Shown here in pieces: positions 33,537-42,624 of a DNA stretch of 64,000 nt. The stretch is from assembly GCF_900129495.1 (NCBI RefSeq), contig NZ_FQVX01000001.1:310001-374000 (forward strand), in the 5' to 3' direction. Numbering within the stretch: the first letter of the stretch is position 1; each line of letters begins with the position of its first letter. The notes beneath the pieces were generated by a model. That model was not told the origin of the DNA. It saw only the letters and a program-made list of their open reading frames with translations, and made no database searches. Both the position numbers and the translations under genes were made by a program. This stretch comes from Geodermatophilus nigrescens. Lineage in GTDB: Bacteria > Actinomycetota > Actinomycetes > Mycobacteriales > Geodermatophilaceae.

Positions 33537-34381
33537 GGGGAGACGCCCGGGCGGTCGGGGAGCGCGGCGAGCAGCGCGGCGGCGTCGCGGGGGAGCGGCG
33601 CGTCGTCGGGGAGCAGCCCGAGCGCGCGCAGCCGGGTGCCCACGCTCAGCGCCCAGGGCCGGCCCAGCCGCGCGCGGGCGAGCAGGTCGTCGTCGGCGAG
33701 GAGGGCCGCGGGGGCGCCCTGGACCACCCGCCGGTCGACGACGACGGCCACCTCGTCGGCCCAGGCGAGCGCCAGGTCGACGTCGTGGGTGCTCATGACG
33801 ACCGTCGACCCGGACGCCTGCAGCCGGGTCAGCGCGGCCAGCGCCTCGGCGACGGCGGAGGGGTCGAGGCCGGCCGTCGGCTCGTCGAGCAGCAGCACGC
33901 AGGGGCGCATGGCGACGGCGCCGGCGATCGCGACGCGCTTGCGCTCGCCGTAGGACAGCTGGTGGGTGGGCCGGGCGGCCAGGCCGTCGACGGCGAGCAG
34001 CTCCAGCGCCTCGGCCACCCGGGTGCGCACCTCGTCGTCGGTCAGGCCGAGGTTGAGCGGGCCGAAGGAGACGTCCTGGGCGACCGAGGCGCTGAACAGC
34101 TGGTCGTCGGGGTCCTGCAGGACCAGCTGCACCTCCTGCCGGTGCGCGCGCAGCCCGCCGCGGGTGTGCCGCAGCAGCGCGCCGTCGACGGCGACCGCGC
34201 CGGCGTCGGGGCGCAGTGCCCCGGACAGGCAGCGCAGCAGCGTCGTCTTGCCCGACCCGTTCGCGCCCAGCACCGCCAGCCGCCGCCCGGCGGGGATCGA
34301 CAGCGAGGCGCCGTCGAGCACCCGCCGGCCGCGCTCGTAGCCGACGACGAGCCCGTCGGCGGTCAGGCTGCGGTGGCTCAT
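33527..34381 (-). CDS. cbiO: Cobalt ECF transporter ATPase CbiO
   Basis: A 284-residue ECF-type ATPase. Walker [11 protein letters not shown]-loop [11 protein letters not shown], signature LSYGERKR, Walker [14 protein letters not shown]-loop [14 protein letters not shown] is typical of ECF/cobalt ATPases. It powers Co2+ import with CbiMNQ. ATGA overlap with cbiQ and a 10-bp overlap with the CobE-CobC gene. The C-terminal 45 residues carry no further motif. Confidence 0.93.
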   Translation of the reverse strand: MSHRSLTADGLVVGYERGRRVLDGASLSIPAGRRLAVLGANGSGKTTLLRCLSGALRPDAGAVAVDGALLRHTRGGLRAHRQEVQLVLQDPDDQLFSASVAQDVSFGPLNLGLTDDEVRTRVAEALELLAVDGLAARPTHQLSYGERKRVAIAGAVAMRPCVLLLDEPTAGLDPSAVAEALAALTRLQASGSTVVMSTHDVDLALAWADEVAVVVDRRVVQGAPAALLADDDLLARARLGRPWALSVGTRLRALGLLPDDAPLPRDAAALLAALPDRPGVSPWT

Positions 34382-35115
34382 GCGCCGACGACCCCGACGG
34401 CGACGAGGGCGGCGAGACCCGCGCCGGTCGCGGCGAGGAACGCCGGCGACGAGGGGCGGGCCTCGGGCAGCACGCGCAGGCCGGTCTCCATCCCGCGGCC
34501 GGCGAGGCCCTCCTGCAGGCGGCGGGCGCGGTCCCAGGAGCGGGTGAGCACCGCGGCGGCCAGCGCCCCCGACGAGCGCAGCGACCGCCGCCAGCCGGCG
34601 TGGCCCATCCGGGCGGTCTGCGCCTCGCGGATGGTGCGCAGGCTCTCCAGCAGCACGAACAGCAGCCGGTAGGTCACCGACGCGACCTCGACGACGGCCG
34701 CCGGGACGCGCAGTCTCGTCAGCGCCGGCAGCAGGTCGCTCATCGGCGTGGTGGTGGCGAGCAGGAGCACCGCGGCGCCGCCGGCGACCGAGTGCCCGAC
34801 CAGCTCGCCGGCGCGGGTGGCGGCGTCGGGCGCCCAGCCCAGGCCGCCGCCGTCGACGGACACGACGGCGGTGACCGCGCCGACGGCGACGAAGGCCAGC
34901 GGCCAGCGCACCGCCCGCCCGAACGTGCGGGCCGGCACGCGGGCGGGGCCCAGCGCCAGCGCGACGGCGGCCAGCGCCACGAGCACGCCGCCGGGCCACA
35001 CCGGCAGCACGAGCGCGCAGACGACGAGCCCGGCGGACAGGGCGAGCTTGTCCAGCGGCGAGCGGGTGCGCCAGGCGCTGGCCCAGGCGGCGTCGTCGAC
35101 CGCCAGGCCCGTCAC
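34378..35115 (-). CDS. cbiQ: Cobalt ECF transporter T component CbiQ
   Basis: A 245-residue membrane protein with about five helices and the cytoplasmic coupling helices of Ecf[16 protein letters not shown] and [15 protein letters not shown] (the ARG-type coupling motifs). [20 protein letters not shown] is the typical start region. GTGA overlap with cbiN, ATGA overlap with cbiO. It couples CbiO ATP hydrolysis to CbiM. Confidence 0.9.
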   Translation of the reverse strand: MTGLAVDDAAWASAWRTRSPLDKLALSAGLVVCALVLPVWPGGVLVALAAVALALGPARVPARTFGRAVRWPLAFVAVGAVTAVVSVDGGGLGWAPDAATRAGELVGHSVAGGAAVLLLATTTPMSDLLPALTRLRVPAAVVEVASVTYRLLFVLLESLRTIREAQTARMGHAGWRRSLRSSGALAAAVLTRSWDRARRLQEGLAGRGMETGLRVLPEARPSSPAFLAATGAGLAALVAVGVVGA

Positions 35116-35420
35116 GGCGCCTCGACGGGCGGGTTCGCCTCCCGGGCCTGCCGGCGGCCGCGCAGCCGCCCGAGGACGTAGCCGAGCACGCCGCCGCCGA
35201 GCGCGGCCTGCAGCGCGAACAGGCCGGACTCGACCTCGCTCGACGACGGGCTGAAGACCGACTCGAACCACGGCGTGTAGCCGGACTCCTCGATCGTCCC
35301 GGTGGCCAGGCTGTCGGTGCCGGCGTACTCGGAGGCGCCGCCGTCGAGCACCAGCGGCAGCGCGAACAGGGCCACCACCGCGAGCACGAGCAGCGCGGTG
35401 ACGACGCGGCGGCGGGTCAT
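35112..35420 (-). CDS. cbiN: Cobalt transport protein CbiN
   Basis: A 102-residue protein with two membrane helices ([20 protein letters not shown] and [19 protein letters not shown]) flanking an extracellular loop ([20 protein letters not shown]). This is the CbiN layout; CbiN inserts a loop into CbiM to load cobalt. It overlaps both cbiM and cbiQ by 4 bp. Confidence 0.9.
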   Translation of the reverse strand: MTRRRVVTALLVLAVVALFALPLVLDGGASEYAGTDSLATGTIEESGYTPWFESVFSPSSSEVESGLFALQAALGGGVLGYVLGRLRGRRQAREANPPVEAP

Positions 35421-36109
35421 CGGACCTCCTCCGTCGTCGCGAGGGGAGCGGGGCGGAGCAGGCCGAGCCGCTCGAGCTCGGGGCGGGCGTTGACCGTCAG
35501 CACCCGGAACAGCAGCACGCCGAGCAGGCCCTCGGCGACCGCCAGCGGCACCTGGGTGAGGGCGAAGACGCCGAGGAACTTGGCCGCCGCGCCGGCGAAC
35601 CCGCCGGCGGCGTCGGGGAAGGCCAGCGCGAGCTGCAGCGACGTCGTGACGTAGGTGGCGAGGTCGGCGAGCGCGAGGGCGACGAAGACGCCCGGCAGCA
35701 GGCCCGCGCCCAGCGACCGGGCCAGCCGGTAGGCGCCGTACCCGGCCCACGGCCCGACGACGGCGAAGGCGAACGCGTTGGCGCCCAGCGTCGTCAGCCC
35801 GCCGTGCGCGAGCAGCAGCGCCTGGAACAGCAGCACCACCGTGCCGAGCAGCGCCATCACCGGCGGCCGGAACAGCACCGCCCCGGCCCCGGTGCCGGTC
35901 GGGTGGCTGGAGCTGCCGGTGACCGAGGGCAGCTTGATCGCGCTGAGCACGAACGTGAACGCCCCGGCAGCGCCGAGCAGCAGGGTGGACTCCGGGCGCT
36001 CGCGCACCTCCCTGACCACCGCGCGGGCGCCGTGGACGACGAAGGGGGCGGCGGCGACCGTCCAGCCGATGGCGTGCGGAGCCGGGAGGAAGCCCTCAGC
36101 GATGTGCAT
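35417..36109 (-). CDS. cbiM: Cobalt ECF transporter S component CbiM
   Basis: A 230-residue membrane protein starting MHIAEGFLP, with the N-terminal His2 and exposed amino terminus that bind cobalt in this family. Other motifs are [16 protein letters not shown] and [15 protein letters not shown]. The start must be exact for function, which supports the ATG at 36109. It overlaps the 3' end of cobB by 14 bp. Confidence 0.94.
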   Translation of the reverse strand: MHIAEGFLPAPHAIGWTVAAAPFVVHGARAVVREVRERPESTLLLGAAGAFTFVLSAIKLPSVTGSSSHPTGTGAGAVLFRPPVMALLGTVVLLFQALLLAHGGLTTLGANAFAFAVVGPWAGYGAYRLARSLGAGLLPGVFVALALADLATYVTTSLQLALAFPDAAGGFAGAAAKFLGVFALTQVPLAVAEGLLGVLLFRVLTVNARPELERLGLLRPAPLATTEEVR

Positions 36110-37487
36110 GCGACTCCGATCGGTCGGCGCGCGCGGCCGCGGCGGCGCAGGCGGTGACGAGGCGCTCGGCGAGCTGCGGGCTGCCGGCGCGGTTGAGGTG
36201 CAGGTAGGAGGCGTGCACCGAGCCGGCGACGAACCCCTCGGGCCCGGCCGCCGACCACTGCCAGGCCGGCGTCGTGCCCGCGGGCGGGGTGGCGGTGGTG
36301 CGGTGGAACTCGTGGCCGCGCACCCGCGTGCCGGCCGGGGCCAGCACGCTGTCGGTGACCGCCACCGCGGCGCGGTAGCCCAGCGTCAGCCGCGGGGTCA
36401 TGGACGTGGCGACGTCGAGGACGCCGCACATCGGCGCGCCGTCGAGCTCGCGGGACAGGTAAAGCAGCCCGGCGCACTCGGCGGCGATCGGGCCGCCGCG
36501 GGCGGCGAGCGCGGCGACGTCGGCCCGCAGGGTCTCGTTGGCCGACAGCGCGTCGGCGTAGACCTCGGGGAAGCCGCCGCCGACGACGAGCCCGGCGGTG
36601 CGCTCGGGCAGCGCCTCGTCGCGCAGCGGGTCGACCGTCACCACCTCGGCGCCGGCCGCGGTGAGCAGCTCGGTGTCCTCGGCGTAGCCGAAGGTGAACG
36701 CGGGCCCGCCGGCGACGGCGATCCGCGGCCGCCCGGCCACGGGGGTGACCTCGGCGGCGGGGTCCCACGGCGTCGCGGCCAGCGGGGGGGCGGTGCGGGC
36801 CAGCCGCAGCACGGCCTCGAGGTCGACGCCGGCGGCCACCACCTCGCCGAGGCGCCGCACGGTGGCCAGTGCCTCGGCCGAGCGCTCCGCCGCGGGCACC
36901 AGGCCCAGGTGCCGCGACGGCGTGGCCAGCGACTCCATCCGCCGCAGCGCGCCGAGCACGGGCACCCCGGCGGCGCCGAGCGCCTCGCGCAGGATCGCCT
37001 CGTGCCGGTCGCTGCCGACCCGGTTGAGCACCACGCCGCCGATGCGCACCGTGGGGTCGAAGGTGGCGAACCCGTGCACCAGAGCCGCCACGCTGCGCGC
37101 CTGCGAGGAGGCGTCCACGACGAGCACGACCGGCGCGCGCAGCAGGCCCGCGACGTGCGCCGTCGAGGCGAACCCCGGCTCCACCTGCGGGTGCGTGGCG
37201 CCGTCGAACAGGCCCATGACCCCCTCGACGACGGCGACGTCGGCCCCGCGGGCGCCGTGCAGGAACAGCGGCGCGATCCGCTCCTCGCCGACCAGCCACG
37301 GGTCGAGGTTGCGGCCCGGGCGCCCGACGGCCAGGCCGGCGTAGCCGGGGTCGATGTAGTCGGGGCCGACCTTGTGCGGCGAGACGGTGAGCCCGCGGGC
37401 GGTGAGCGCCGCGACCAGCCCCGTGGTCACCGACGTCTTGCCCGCGTTGCTCGACGGGGCGGCGACCACCAGGCGCGGCGGGTTCAC
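36096..37487 (-). CDS. cobB: Cobyrinate a,c-diamide synthase
   Basis: A 463-residue enzyme amidating cobyrinate (or hydrogenobyrinate) at positions a and c using ATP and glutamine. N-terminal synthetase domain: [16 protein letters not shown]-loop and [12 protein letters not shown]-terminal class I glutaminase-like domain: [14 protein letters not shown] with the nucleophile Cys, and [10 protein letters not shown] with His. The GTG at 37487 makes GTGA with the cobO stop; the GTG at 37490 is also possible. Confidence 0.94.
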   Translation of the reverse strand: MNPPRLVVAAPSSNAGKTSVTTGLVAALTARGLTVSPHKVGPDYIDPGYAGLAVGRPGRNLDPWLVGEERIAPLFLHGARGADVAVVEGVMGLFDGATHPQVEPGFASTAHVAGLLRAPVVLVVDASSQARSVAALVHGFATFDPTVRIGGVVLNRVGSDRHEAILREALGAAGVPVLGALRRMESLATPSRHLGLVPAAERSAEALATVRRLGEVVAAGVDLEAVLRLARTAPPLAATPWDPAAEVTPVAGRPRIAVAGGPAFTFGYAEDTELLTAAGAEVVTVDPLRDEALPERTAGLVVGGGFPEVYADALSANETLRADVAALAARGGPIAAECAGLLYLSRELDGAPMCGVLDVATSMTPRLTLGYRAAVAVTDSVLAPAGTRVRGHEFHRTTATPPAGTTPAWQWSAAGPEGFVAGSVHASYLHLNRAGSPQLAERLVTACAAAAARADRSESHAHR

Positions 37488-38098
37488 CACTCGATCCCCC
37501 GCTGGCCCTTCTGGCCCGCGTCCATCGGGTGCTTCACCTTCGTCATCTCCACGACGAGGTCGGCCGCCTCGACCAGCGCGGGCGGGGCGTCCCGCCCGGT
37601 GACGACGACGTGCTGGGTGCCCGGGCGGTGCACGAGCGTCTCGACGACGTCGTCGACGTCCACCCAGCCCCACTTCAGCGGGTAGGTGAACTCGTCGAGG
37701 ACGTAGAAGCGGTGCGCCTCCGCGGCGAGGTCGCGCTTGATCTGCGCCCACCCCTCGGCGGCGTCGGCGGCGTGGTCGACCTCGGTGCCCTGCCGGCGCG
37801 ACCAGCTCCAGCCCGAGCCCATCTTGTGCCAGACCACCGGCCCGCCCTCGCCGGTCTGCTCGTGCAGCCGGCCGAGCGCGGTGAGGGCGTTCTCCTCGCC
37901 GACCTTCCACTTGGCGCTCTTGACGAACTGGTAGACCGCGATCGACCAGCCCTGGTTCCACGCCCGCATCGCCATGCCGAACGCGGCGGTCGACTTGCCC
38001 TTCATCGACCCGGTGTGGACGGCGAGCAGCGGCCGGTTGCGGCGCTGCCGCGTCGTCAGCCCGTCCTGCGGGACGACGGCGACCTGTCCCTGCGGCAT
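37484..38098 (-). CDS. cobO: Corrinoid adenosyltransferase CobO
   Basis: A 204-residue CobA/CobO-type ATP:cob(I)alamin adenosyltransferase. P-loop VHTGSMKGKSTAAFGMAMRA, then MGSGWSWSRR and LDEFTYPLKWGWVD, and VVVTGRDAPPALVEAADLVVEM at the end. It transfers adenosyl from ATP to cobalt. ATG overlaps the upstream chelatase stop by one base (TGATG) and its stop overlaps cobB. Confidence 0.95.
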   Translation of the reverse strand: MPQGQVAVVPQDGLTTRQRRNRPLLAVHTGSMKGKSTAAFGMAMRAWNQGWSIAVYQFVKSAKWKVGEENALTALGRLHEQTGEGGPVVWHKMGSGWSWSRRQGTEVDHAADAAEGWAQIKRDLAAEAHRFYVLDEFTYPLKWGWVDVDDVVETLVHRPGTQHVVVTGRDAPPALVEAADLVVEMTKVKHPMDAGQKGQRGIEW

Positions 38099-40125
38099 CA
38101 GGCGGCCTCTCGCACGGAGCGGACGGTGGCGGCGAGCGACTCGGCCGCGAGCTCCTCCAGCCGCAGCGTCTGCGCGCCCAGGTGCGCGCCCAGCACGCCG
38201 GCCAGGCCCAGGCGGACCGGCCCGGACTCGCAGTCGACGACCACCGCGGCGGTGCCGTCGGCGGCCAGCCGCTGCGCGGCCGCGTGCGCGGCGCCGAGGG
38301 CGTCGGTGCCGCGCGGCCCGGTGGCGCGGCCGTCGGTGACGACGACCAGCAGCGGCCGGCGCTGCGGGTCGCGCACCCGCTCCACCCGGAGCGTGTCCGC
38401 GGCGCGCAGCAGGCCGGCGGCCAGCGGGGTGCGCCCGCCGGTGGGCAGCTCGCGCAGCCGGGCCGCCGCGGCCTCGACCGACCAGGTGGGCGGCAGCGCG
38501 AGGCCGGCGTCGGCGCCGCGGAAGGTGACCAGGCCGACCTTGTCGCGGCGCTGGTAGGCGTCGAGCAGCAGCGACAGCACCGCGCCCTTGACCGCGCCCA
38601 TCCGCGCCCGCGAGCCCATCGACCCGCTGGCGTCGACGACGAACAGCACGAGGTTGCCCTCGCGGCCCTCGAGCGTGGCCTGGCGCAGGTCCTCGCGGGC
38701 CACCCGCAGGCCGGGGCCGGTGCGGCCGCGCGCGGTCTGGTGCGGCGCGGCGGCGAGCACGGTGCCGACCAGGTGCAGCCGGGTCACCGGGCCGTTCGGG
38801 CGCACGGAGCCCACGACCCGGCCGCGCTCGGCGCGCGCCTTCGACCGCCGCCCGGCCGCGCCGGCGCCCACGCCGGGCACCTCGAGGCGGCGCGCGCGGA
38901 ACGGGTCCGACGGCGCGACCGCGGCCCGCTCGCCCGCCGGCGCTCCACCGCGTCCCTCGCCGTCGTCGGGAGGGCCGTCGTCGCGCGATCGGCCCTCCTC
39001 CGCCGGGGAGGGGTCGCCGTCCGGGCGCGGGGTGTCGTCCCGGGGCGGGGGCGCGCCGCCGCCGTCGTCGTCGGGGCCGTTCGGGGGCGGCGGCGGGTCC
39101 TCGTCGGGCCCGGGCTCGGGGCGGGAGTCCTCGAGCGCCTGGTCGAGCGTGTCGTCGTCGAGGCCGGGCGCGTCGAAGGGGTTGCGCCGCCGGCGGTGGG
39201 GGAGGGCGAGGCGGGCGGCCACCCGGACGTCGTCCTCGGTGACCTCGTCGCGGCCGGCCCAGGCGGCGTGCGCGACGGCGGCGCGGGCGGTGACCAGGTC
39301 GGCGCGCAGCCCGTCGACGTCGAAGGCGGCGCAGACGGCGGTGACCTGCTGCAGCGCGGCGTCGGAGAGGACGACGTGCGGCAGCCGCGCCCGGGCGCCG
39401 GCGATCCGCTCCGCCAGCGCGGCCTCCTCGCCGGCCCACGCCGCGGCGAAGCCGGCCGGGTCGGCGTCGTACGCGAACCGCCGGCGGACCACCTCGGCGC
39501 GCACCGCCGGGTCGCGCGGCGCGGCCACCTCGACGGTCAGGCCGAACCGGTCGAGCAGCTGCGGGCGCAGCTCGCCCTCCTCGGGGTTCATCGTCCCGAC
39601 CAGCAGGAACCGGGCCGCGTGCCGCACCGAGACGCCCTCGCGTTCCACGTAGGCGGTGCCGAGCGCGGCGGCGTCGAGCAGCAGGTCGACGAGGTGGTCG
39701 TGCAGCAGGTTGACCTCGTCGACGTAGAGGACGCCGCGGTGCGCGGCGGCGAGGAGCCCCGGCTCGAAGGCCTTCACGCCCTCGGTGAGCGCCCGCTCGA
39801 GGTCCAGCGAGCCGACGACGCGGTCCTCCGACGCCCCGACCGGCAGCTCGACCAGCCGCGCGGGCCGGGTCTGCGCGGGCGCGCCGGGCTCGTGCGGGCC
39901 GTCGGGGCAGGCGGGGTCGGGCGCGGCCGGGTCGCAGGCGAAGCGGCAGCCGGGCACGACGGCGACCGGCGGGAGGACGGCGGCCAGCGCGCGCACCGTC
40001 GTCGACTTGGCCGTGCCCTTCTCCCCGCGCACCAGCACGCCGCCGATGGCGGGGGAGACGGCGTTGAGCAGCAGGGCCAGCCGCATGTCGTCCATGCCGA
40101 CGACGGCACCGAAGGGATACGTCAT
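38098..40125 (-). CDS. Magnesium/cobalt chelatase-type AAA+ plus VWA protein (ChlI-ChlD fusion)
   Basis: A 675-residue protein. N-terminal AAA+ domain (about 1-340) with Walker A GEKGTAKST, FACDP loop insertion, and Walker B VLYVDEVNLL; then a long Pro/Asp/Gly linker (about 345-440) and a C-terminal VWA domain with MIDAS DASGSMGSR. It is the ChlI/ChlD or BchI/BchD type, which in this context is expected to work with a CobN-like subunit to insert cobalt; cobN is not in the window. It is the first gene behind the cobalamin riboswitch. ATG at 40125. Confidence 0.9.
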   Translation of the reverse strand: MTYPFGAVVGMDDMRLALLLNAVSPAIGGVLVRGEKGTAKSTTVRALAAVLPPVAVVPGCRFACDPAAPDPACPDGPHEPGAPAQTRPARLVELPVGASEDRVVGSLDLERALTEGVKAFEPGLLAAAHRGVLYVDEVNLLHDHLVDLLLDAAALGTAYVEREGVSVRHAARFLLVGTMNPEEGELRPQLLDRFGLTVEVAAPRDPAVRAEVVRRRFAYDADPAGFAAAWAGEEAALAERIAGARARLPHVVLSDAALQQVTAVCAAFDVDGLRADLVTARAAVAHAAWAGRDEVTEDDVRVAARLALPHRRRRNPFDAPGLDDDTLDQALEDSRPEPGPDEDPPPPPNGPDDDGGGAPPPRDDTPRPDGDPSPAEEGRSRDDGPPDDGEGRGGAPAGERAAVAPSDPFRARRLEVPGVGAGAAGRRSKARAERGRVVGSVRPNGPVTRLHLVGTVLAAAPHQTARGRTGPGLRVAREDLRQATLEGREGNLVLFVVDASGSMGSRARMGAVKGAVLSLLLDAYQRRDKVGLVTFRGADAGLALPPTWSVEAAAARLRELPTGGRTPLAAGLLRAADTLRVERVRDPQRRPLLVVVTDGRATGPRGTDALGAAHAAAQRLAADGTAAVVVDCESGPVRLGLAGVLGAHLGAQTLRLEELAAESLAATVRSVREAA

Positions 40126-40164
40126 GCGGGTGCACGGGTCCTCTCCCCGGGTGTCCACGCCCGG

Positions 40165-40300
40165 AGGTGGCAGGAGGCGGCGGCGGGAGTTCCTGACTCC
40201 CCGGGGCGCCTCGGGCGAGGCGTCCGGGTCACAGTGGCGGGACCGCGCCGGAGTCGCACCGGGCTTCCTCCACTGCCGTCGCTGTGGCCCGGTCATGGAA
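40165..40300 (-). promoter_or_regulatory. Cobalamin riboswitch
   Basis: On the minus strand, reading toward the chelatase gene, the conserved pieces appear in order: GGAAGCCCGGTGCGACTCCGG (40269-40249 region), GCGGTCCCGCCACTGTGA (around 40246-40229), a GC-rich hairpin, then the B12-box variant GAGTCAGGAACTC (around 40198-40186). The ends of the aptamer are approximate. It would shut down the downstream operon (40125 to 30757) when cobalamin is plentiful. Confidence 0.92.
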
Positions 40301-40346
40301 CCACGCGACACTCCGGCGCGGCAGGGCGGGCAGTGACTTGACGGAA

Positions 40347-40372
40347 CGGAAAGAGACAGTCCACACTTTCCG
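40347..40372. promoter_or_regulatory. Inverted repeat and -35-like box before the membrane-protein/regulator operon
   Basis: CGGAAAG (40347-40353) and CTTTCCG (40366-40372) form perfect 7-bp arms around 12 bp, ending just 2 bp before the ATG at 40375. TTGACG (40338-40343) upstream is a good -35. A repressor bound here, perhaps the winged-helix protein encoded at 40824, would block transcription. Confidence 0.45.
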
Positions 40373-40374
40373 GT

Positions 40375-40827
40375 ATGGAAAACGACGCCATCGACCGCGA
40401 GACCGCCGCCGCGCAGCTCGCCGCCCTGCGCTCCGACCGGGAGGCGCTCGCCGACCGGGTCGTGCAGCCCTGGTGGTACGACGTCGCCCTCGGGCTGCTG
40501 CTGTTCGGCTTCCTCGCCTCCTACGCCCTCGACTCCCTCTGGGTGACCTTCCCGGCGCTGCTGCTCTTCGGCGCGGGGCTCGGCGCTCTGGTCTCCACCT
40601 ACCGGCGCCGCACGGGGCTCTGGCTGGACACCCCGCCGCGCGTCATGGCCGCCTGGGGCGCCTTCGTCCTCGTCGTCCTGGTCCCGGCGTTCGTGCTGGC
40701 GGTCGGCTTCGACCAGCACTGGGTCATGGTCCCGGCGGGTGCGGTGCTCGGTCTCGCCGCCGGCCTGCTCAGCCGCGTCTACGGCCGCCGCTGGGCCGCC
40801 GAGCTCCGCAGCGGGGGCGGGCTGTGA
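40375..40827 (+). CDS. Four-helix membrane protein of unknown function
   Basis: A 150-residue protein with a helical N-terminus (IDRETAAAQLAALRSDREALADRV), then four likely membrane helices (about 36-52, 56-76, 90-112, 116-134) and a short basic end. No catalytic motif seen. It overlaps the following winged-helix regulator gene as GTGA. Small membrane proteins paired with a PadR/MarR-like regulator are common in actinobacteria, where the regulator often controls the pair. Confidence 0.75.
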   Translation: MENDAIDRETAAAQLAALRSDREALADRVVQPWWYDVALGLLLFGFLASYALDSLWVTFPALLLFGAGLGALVSTYRRRTGLWLDTPPRVMAAWGAFVLVVLVPAFVLAVGFDQHWVMVPAGAVLGLAAGLLSRVYGRRWAAELRSGGGL

Positions 40828-41117
40828 CGGCCGTGGCGCCGCACTTCGACGCGGTCATCCACCCGCCGCCGCGCCTGCAGATCTGCGGCCTGCTCGCCGT
40901 CGTCGACACGATGGAGTTCGCCACCGTGCGCGACCGCGTGGGTGTGAGCGACTCGGTGCTGTCCAAGCACGTCAAGCAGCTCGAGGAGGCCGGCTACGTG
41001 GCGGTGAGCAAGACGACCGTCGCCAGCCGGCAGCGCACCAGCCTGTCGCTCACCCGCGAGGGACGCCGGGCCTTCGACGCGCACGTCGCCGAGCTGCGCC
41101 GCATCGCCGGCCTGTGA
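40824..41117 (+). CDS. Winged-helix transcriptional regulator (MarR/ArsR-like, single domain)
   Basis: A 97-residue winged-helix DNA-binding protein (Rv-type 'transcriptional regulator' with domain 5 winged helix). The recognition region VRDRVGVSDSVLSKHVKQLEEAGYVAVSK and the wing RQRTSLSLTREGRRAF are clear. No Cys metal site is seen. GTGA overlap upstream and downstream couples it to the membrane protein and the AbrB-family gene. It probably regulates its own operon, perhaps at the inverted repeat at 40347-40372. Confidence 0.88.
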   Translation: MTAVAPHFDAVIHPPPRLQICGLLAVVDTMEFATVRDRVGVSDSVLSKHVKQLEEAGYVAVSKTTVASRQRTSLSLTREGRRAFDAHVAELRRIAGL

Positions 41118-42175
41118 GGGCCGCCCGCCCCGACCCCCGGCGGCTCGCCGACGGCGCGCTGGTCGTCGCCGGGGCGGCAGGCGCCGCGGTCCTGCTCGAC
41201 CTCGCCGGCGTCCCGTCGCCCGCGCTGTTCGGCGGGCTGCTGGCCGGCCTGGTCCGCGGGCTGGCCGGGCGCCGGGCGCTCGACGTCCCCCGCGCGGGGA
41301 CGATGGCGGCCCAGGCCGTCGTCGGGGTCTCCATCGGCGCGCTGGTCGACCTCGACACCCTCGCCGCGATCGGCGAGGACGCGGTGCCGGTCCTGCTGGT
41401 CACCCTCGCCACGCTGCTGCTGACGGTCGGCGCCGGCCTGCTGCTGCGGCTGCAGCCGGGGATCAGCCCGGTGACCGGAGCCTTCGCGATGATCGCCGGC
41501 GGGGCGTCGGGCATCACCGCGATGGCCCGCGACCTCGGCGCCGACGACCGGATGGTGGCGGTCCTGCAGTACCTGCGGGTGCTGCTGATCGTCGTGCTCA
41601 TGCCCGTGGTGGCCACGGCGGTCTACGGCGCCGACCCGGGGGCCGGGACCACGGCCGCGACGCCGGACGGCCCGGGCTGGCCGGCCGGGCTGCTGTTCAC
41701 CGCCGCCTGTGCCCTGGCCGGCTACCCGCTCGCCCGCCTCGTGCGGCTGCCGGTGCCGGCGCTGCTGGGCCCGCTGCTTCTGGCCGCCGCGGCCGACCTG
41801 TCCGGGCTCTCCGGCGGCGCTGACGTGCCGGCGGCGGTCGAGGCGGCGGCGTTCCTGCTCATCGGCCTGCAGGTGGGGCTGCGCTTCACCGTGGCGAGCC
41901 TGCGCACCGTCGGGCGGGCGCTGCCGCTCGCGCTGGCGATCATCGTGGGGCTGGTGCTCGCCTGCGCGGGCCTCGGCGAGGTGCTGGCGGCGTCCACCGG
42001 CGTCAGCCGGCTCGACGGCTACCTCGCGACGACGCCCGGCGGGCTCTACGCCGTCCTCGCCACGGCCACCGGGACCGGCGCCGACGCCACCTTCGTGCTC
42101 GCCGTCCAGGTGCTGCGGCTGTTCGTGATGCTGCTCGCCGCCCCGCTCGTGGCCCGGCGGCTGCGGCGGACCTGA
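41114..42175 (+). CDS. AbrB-family putative membrane transporter
   Basis: A 353-residue polytopic protein made of two related halves, as in the AbrB/AmoA-like family (membrane AbrB duplication). Motifs include ALFGGLLAGLVRGLAG, GAFAMIAGGASGITAMARDLGAD and, in the second half, GYLATTPGGLYAVLATATGTGAD. The repeated GG-A(S/T) segments are typical. The transported substrate is unknown. Third gene in the operon with the winged-helix regulator (GTGA overlap). Confidence 0.82.
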   Translation: MRAARPDPRRLADGALVVAGAAGAAVLLDLAGVPSPALFGGLLAGLVRGLAGRRALDVPRAGTMAAQAVVGVSIGALVDLDTLAAIGEDAVPVLLVTLATLLLTVGAGLLLRLQPGISPVTGAFAMIAGGASGITAMARDLGADDRMVAVLQYLRVLLIVVLMPVVATAVYGADPGAGTTAATPDGPGWPAGLLFTAACALAGYPLARLVRLPVPALLGPLLLAAAADLSGLSGGADVPAAVEAAAFLLIGLQVGLRFTVASLRTVGRALPLALAIIVGLVLACAGLGEVLAASTGVSRLDGYLATTPGGLYAVLATATGTGADATFVLAVQVLRLFVMLLAAPLVARRLRRT

Positions 42176-42233
42176 GCGCGGCGGACCGGGCGCAGGGCCG
42201 GAGGCGGGGCGCGGGCCGCCTACCCTGGTCCGG

Positions 42234-42518
42234 GTGACCGCGCCGAGGGAGGAGCCCGAGCTGACCGACGTCGACCCCACCGCAGCCCCGTCCGAGGACG
42301 CCGTCCTGCTGTTCGTGGGCGGCCCGCTCGACGGCCGGGTGGAGATCCGCGCCGCGCGCCACGGCGACCCGCTGCCGACGGTCACGCACGTGCACCTGCA
42401 CGACGGCCCGAAGGTCGTCTCCCGCTACGACCTCCAGCCGCTGCCCGGCCAGGCCGGCGTCTACCACCTGCGCCAGCGCGCGCCCCAGGACCGGCGGGAC
42501 TCCGCGCGCGCCGACTGA
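42234..42518 (+). CDS. Small conserved-type protein of unknown function
   Basis: A 94-residue protein. The N-terminus is acidic and Pro-rich; then a beta-rich core LLFVGGPLDGRVEI, VTHVHLHDGPKVVSRYDLQPLPG, VYHLRQRAP. GGPLDGR and the following strands suggest a small SH3-like or immunity-type fold, but no family can be named. The GTG follows TACCCT (42221-42226) by 7 bp, a leaderless arrangement. Confidence 0.68.
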   Translation: MTAPREEPELTDVDPTAAPSEDAVLLFVGGPLDGRVEIRAARHGDPLPTVTHVHLHDGPKVVSRYDLQPLPGQAGVYHLRQRAPQDRRDSARAD

Positions 42519-42624
42519 GCGGCCCGGCCCGGGACCCCTTGTCCCCGCTGCCCGCCGGGACGACCATCCCCGGCACGGTGCGGGCCCGCGCTCCCGACCG
42601 CCCGCGCCGGCGGAGGGAGCAGCC

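Noticed and set aside
40126..40374. A small coding gene in the 250-bp spacer
   Set aside because: The bases are explained by the cobalamin riboswitch and the divergent promoter.
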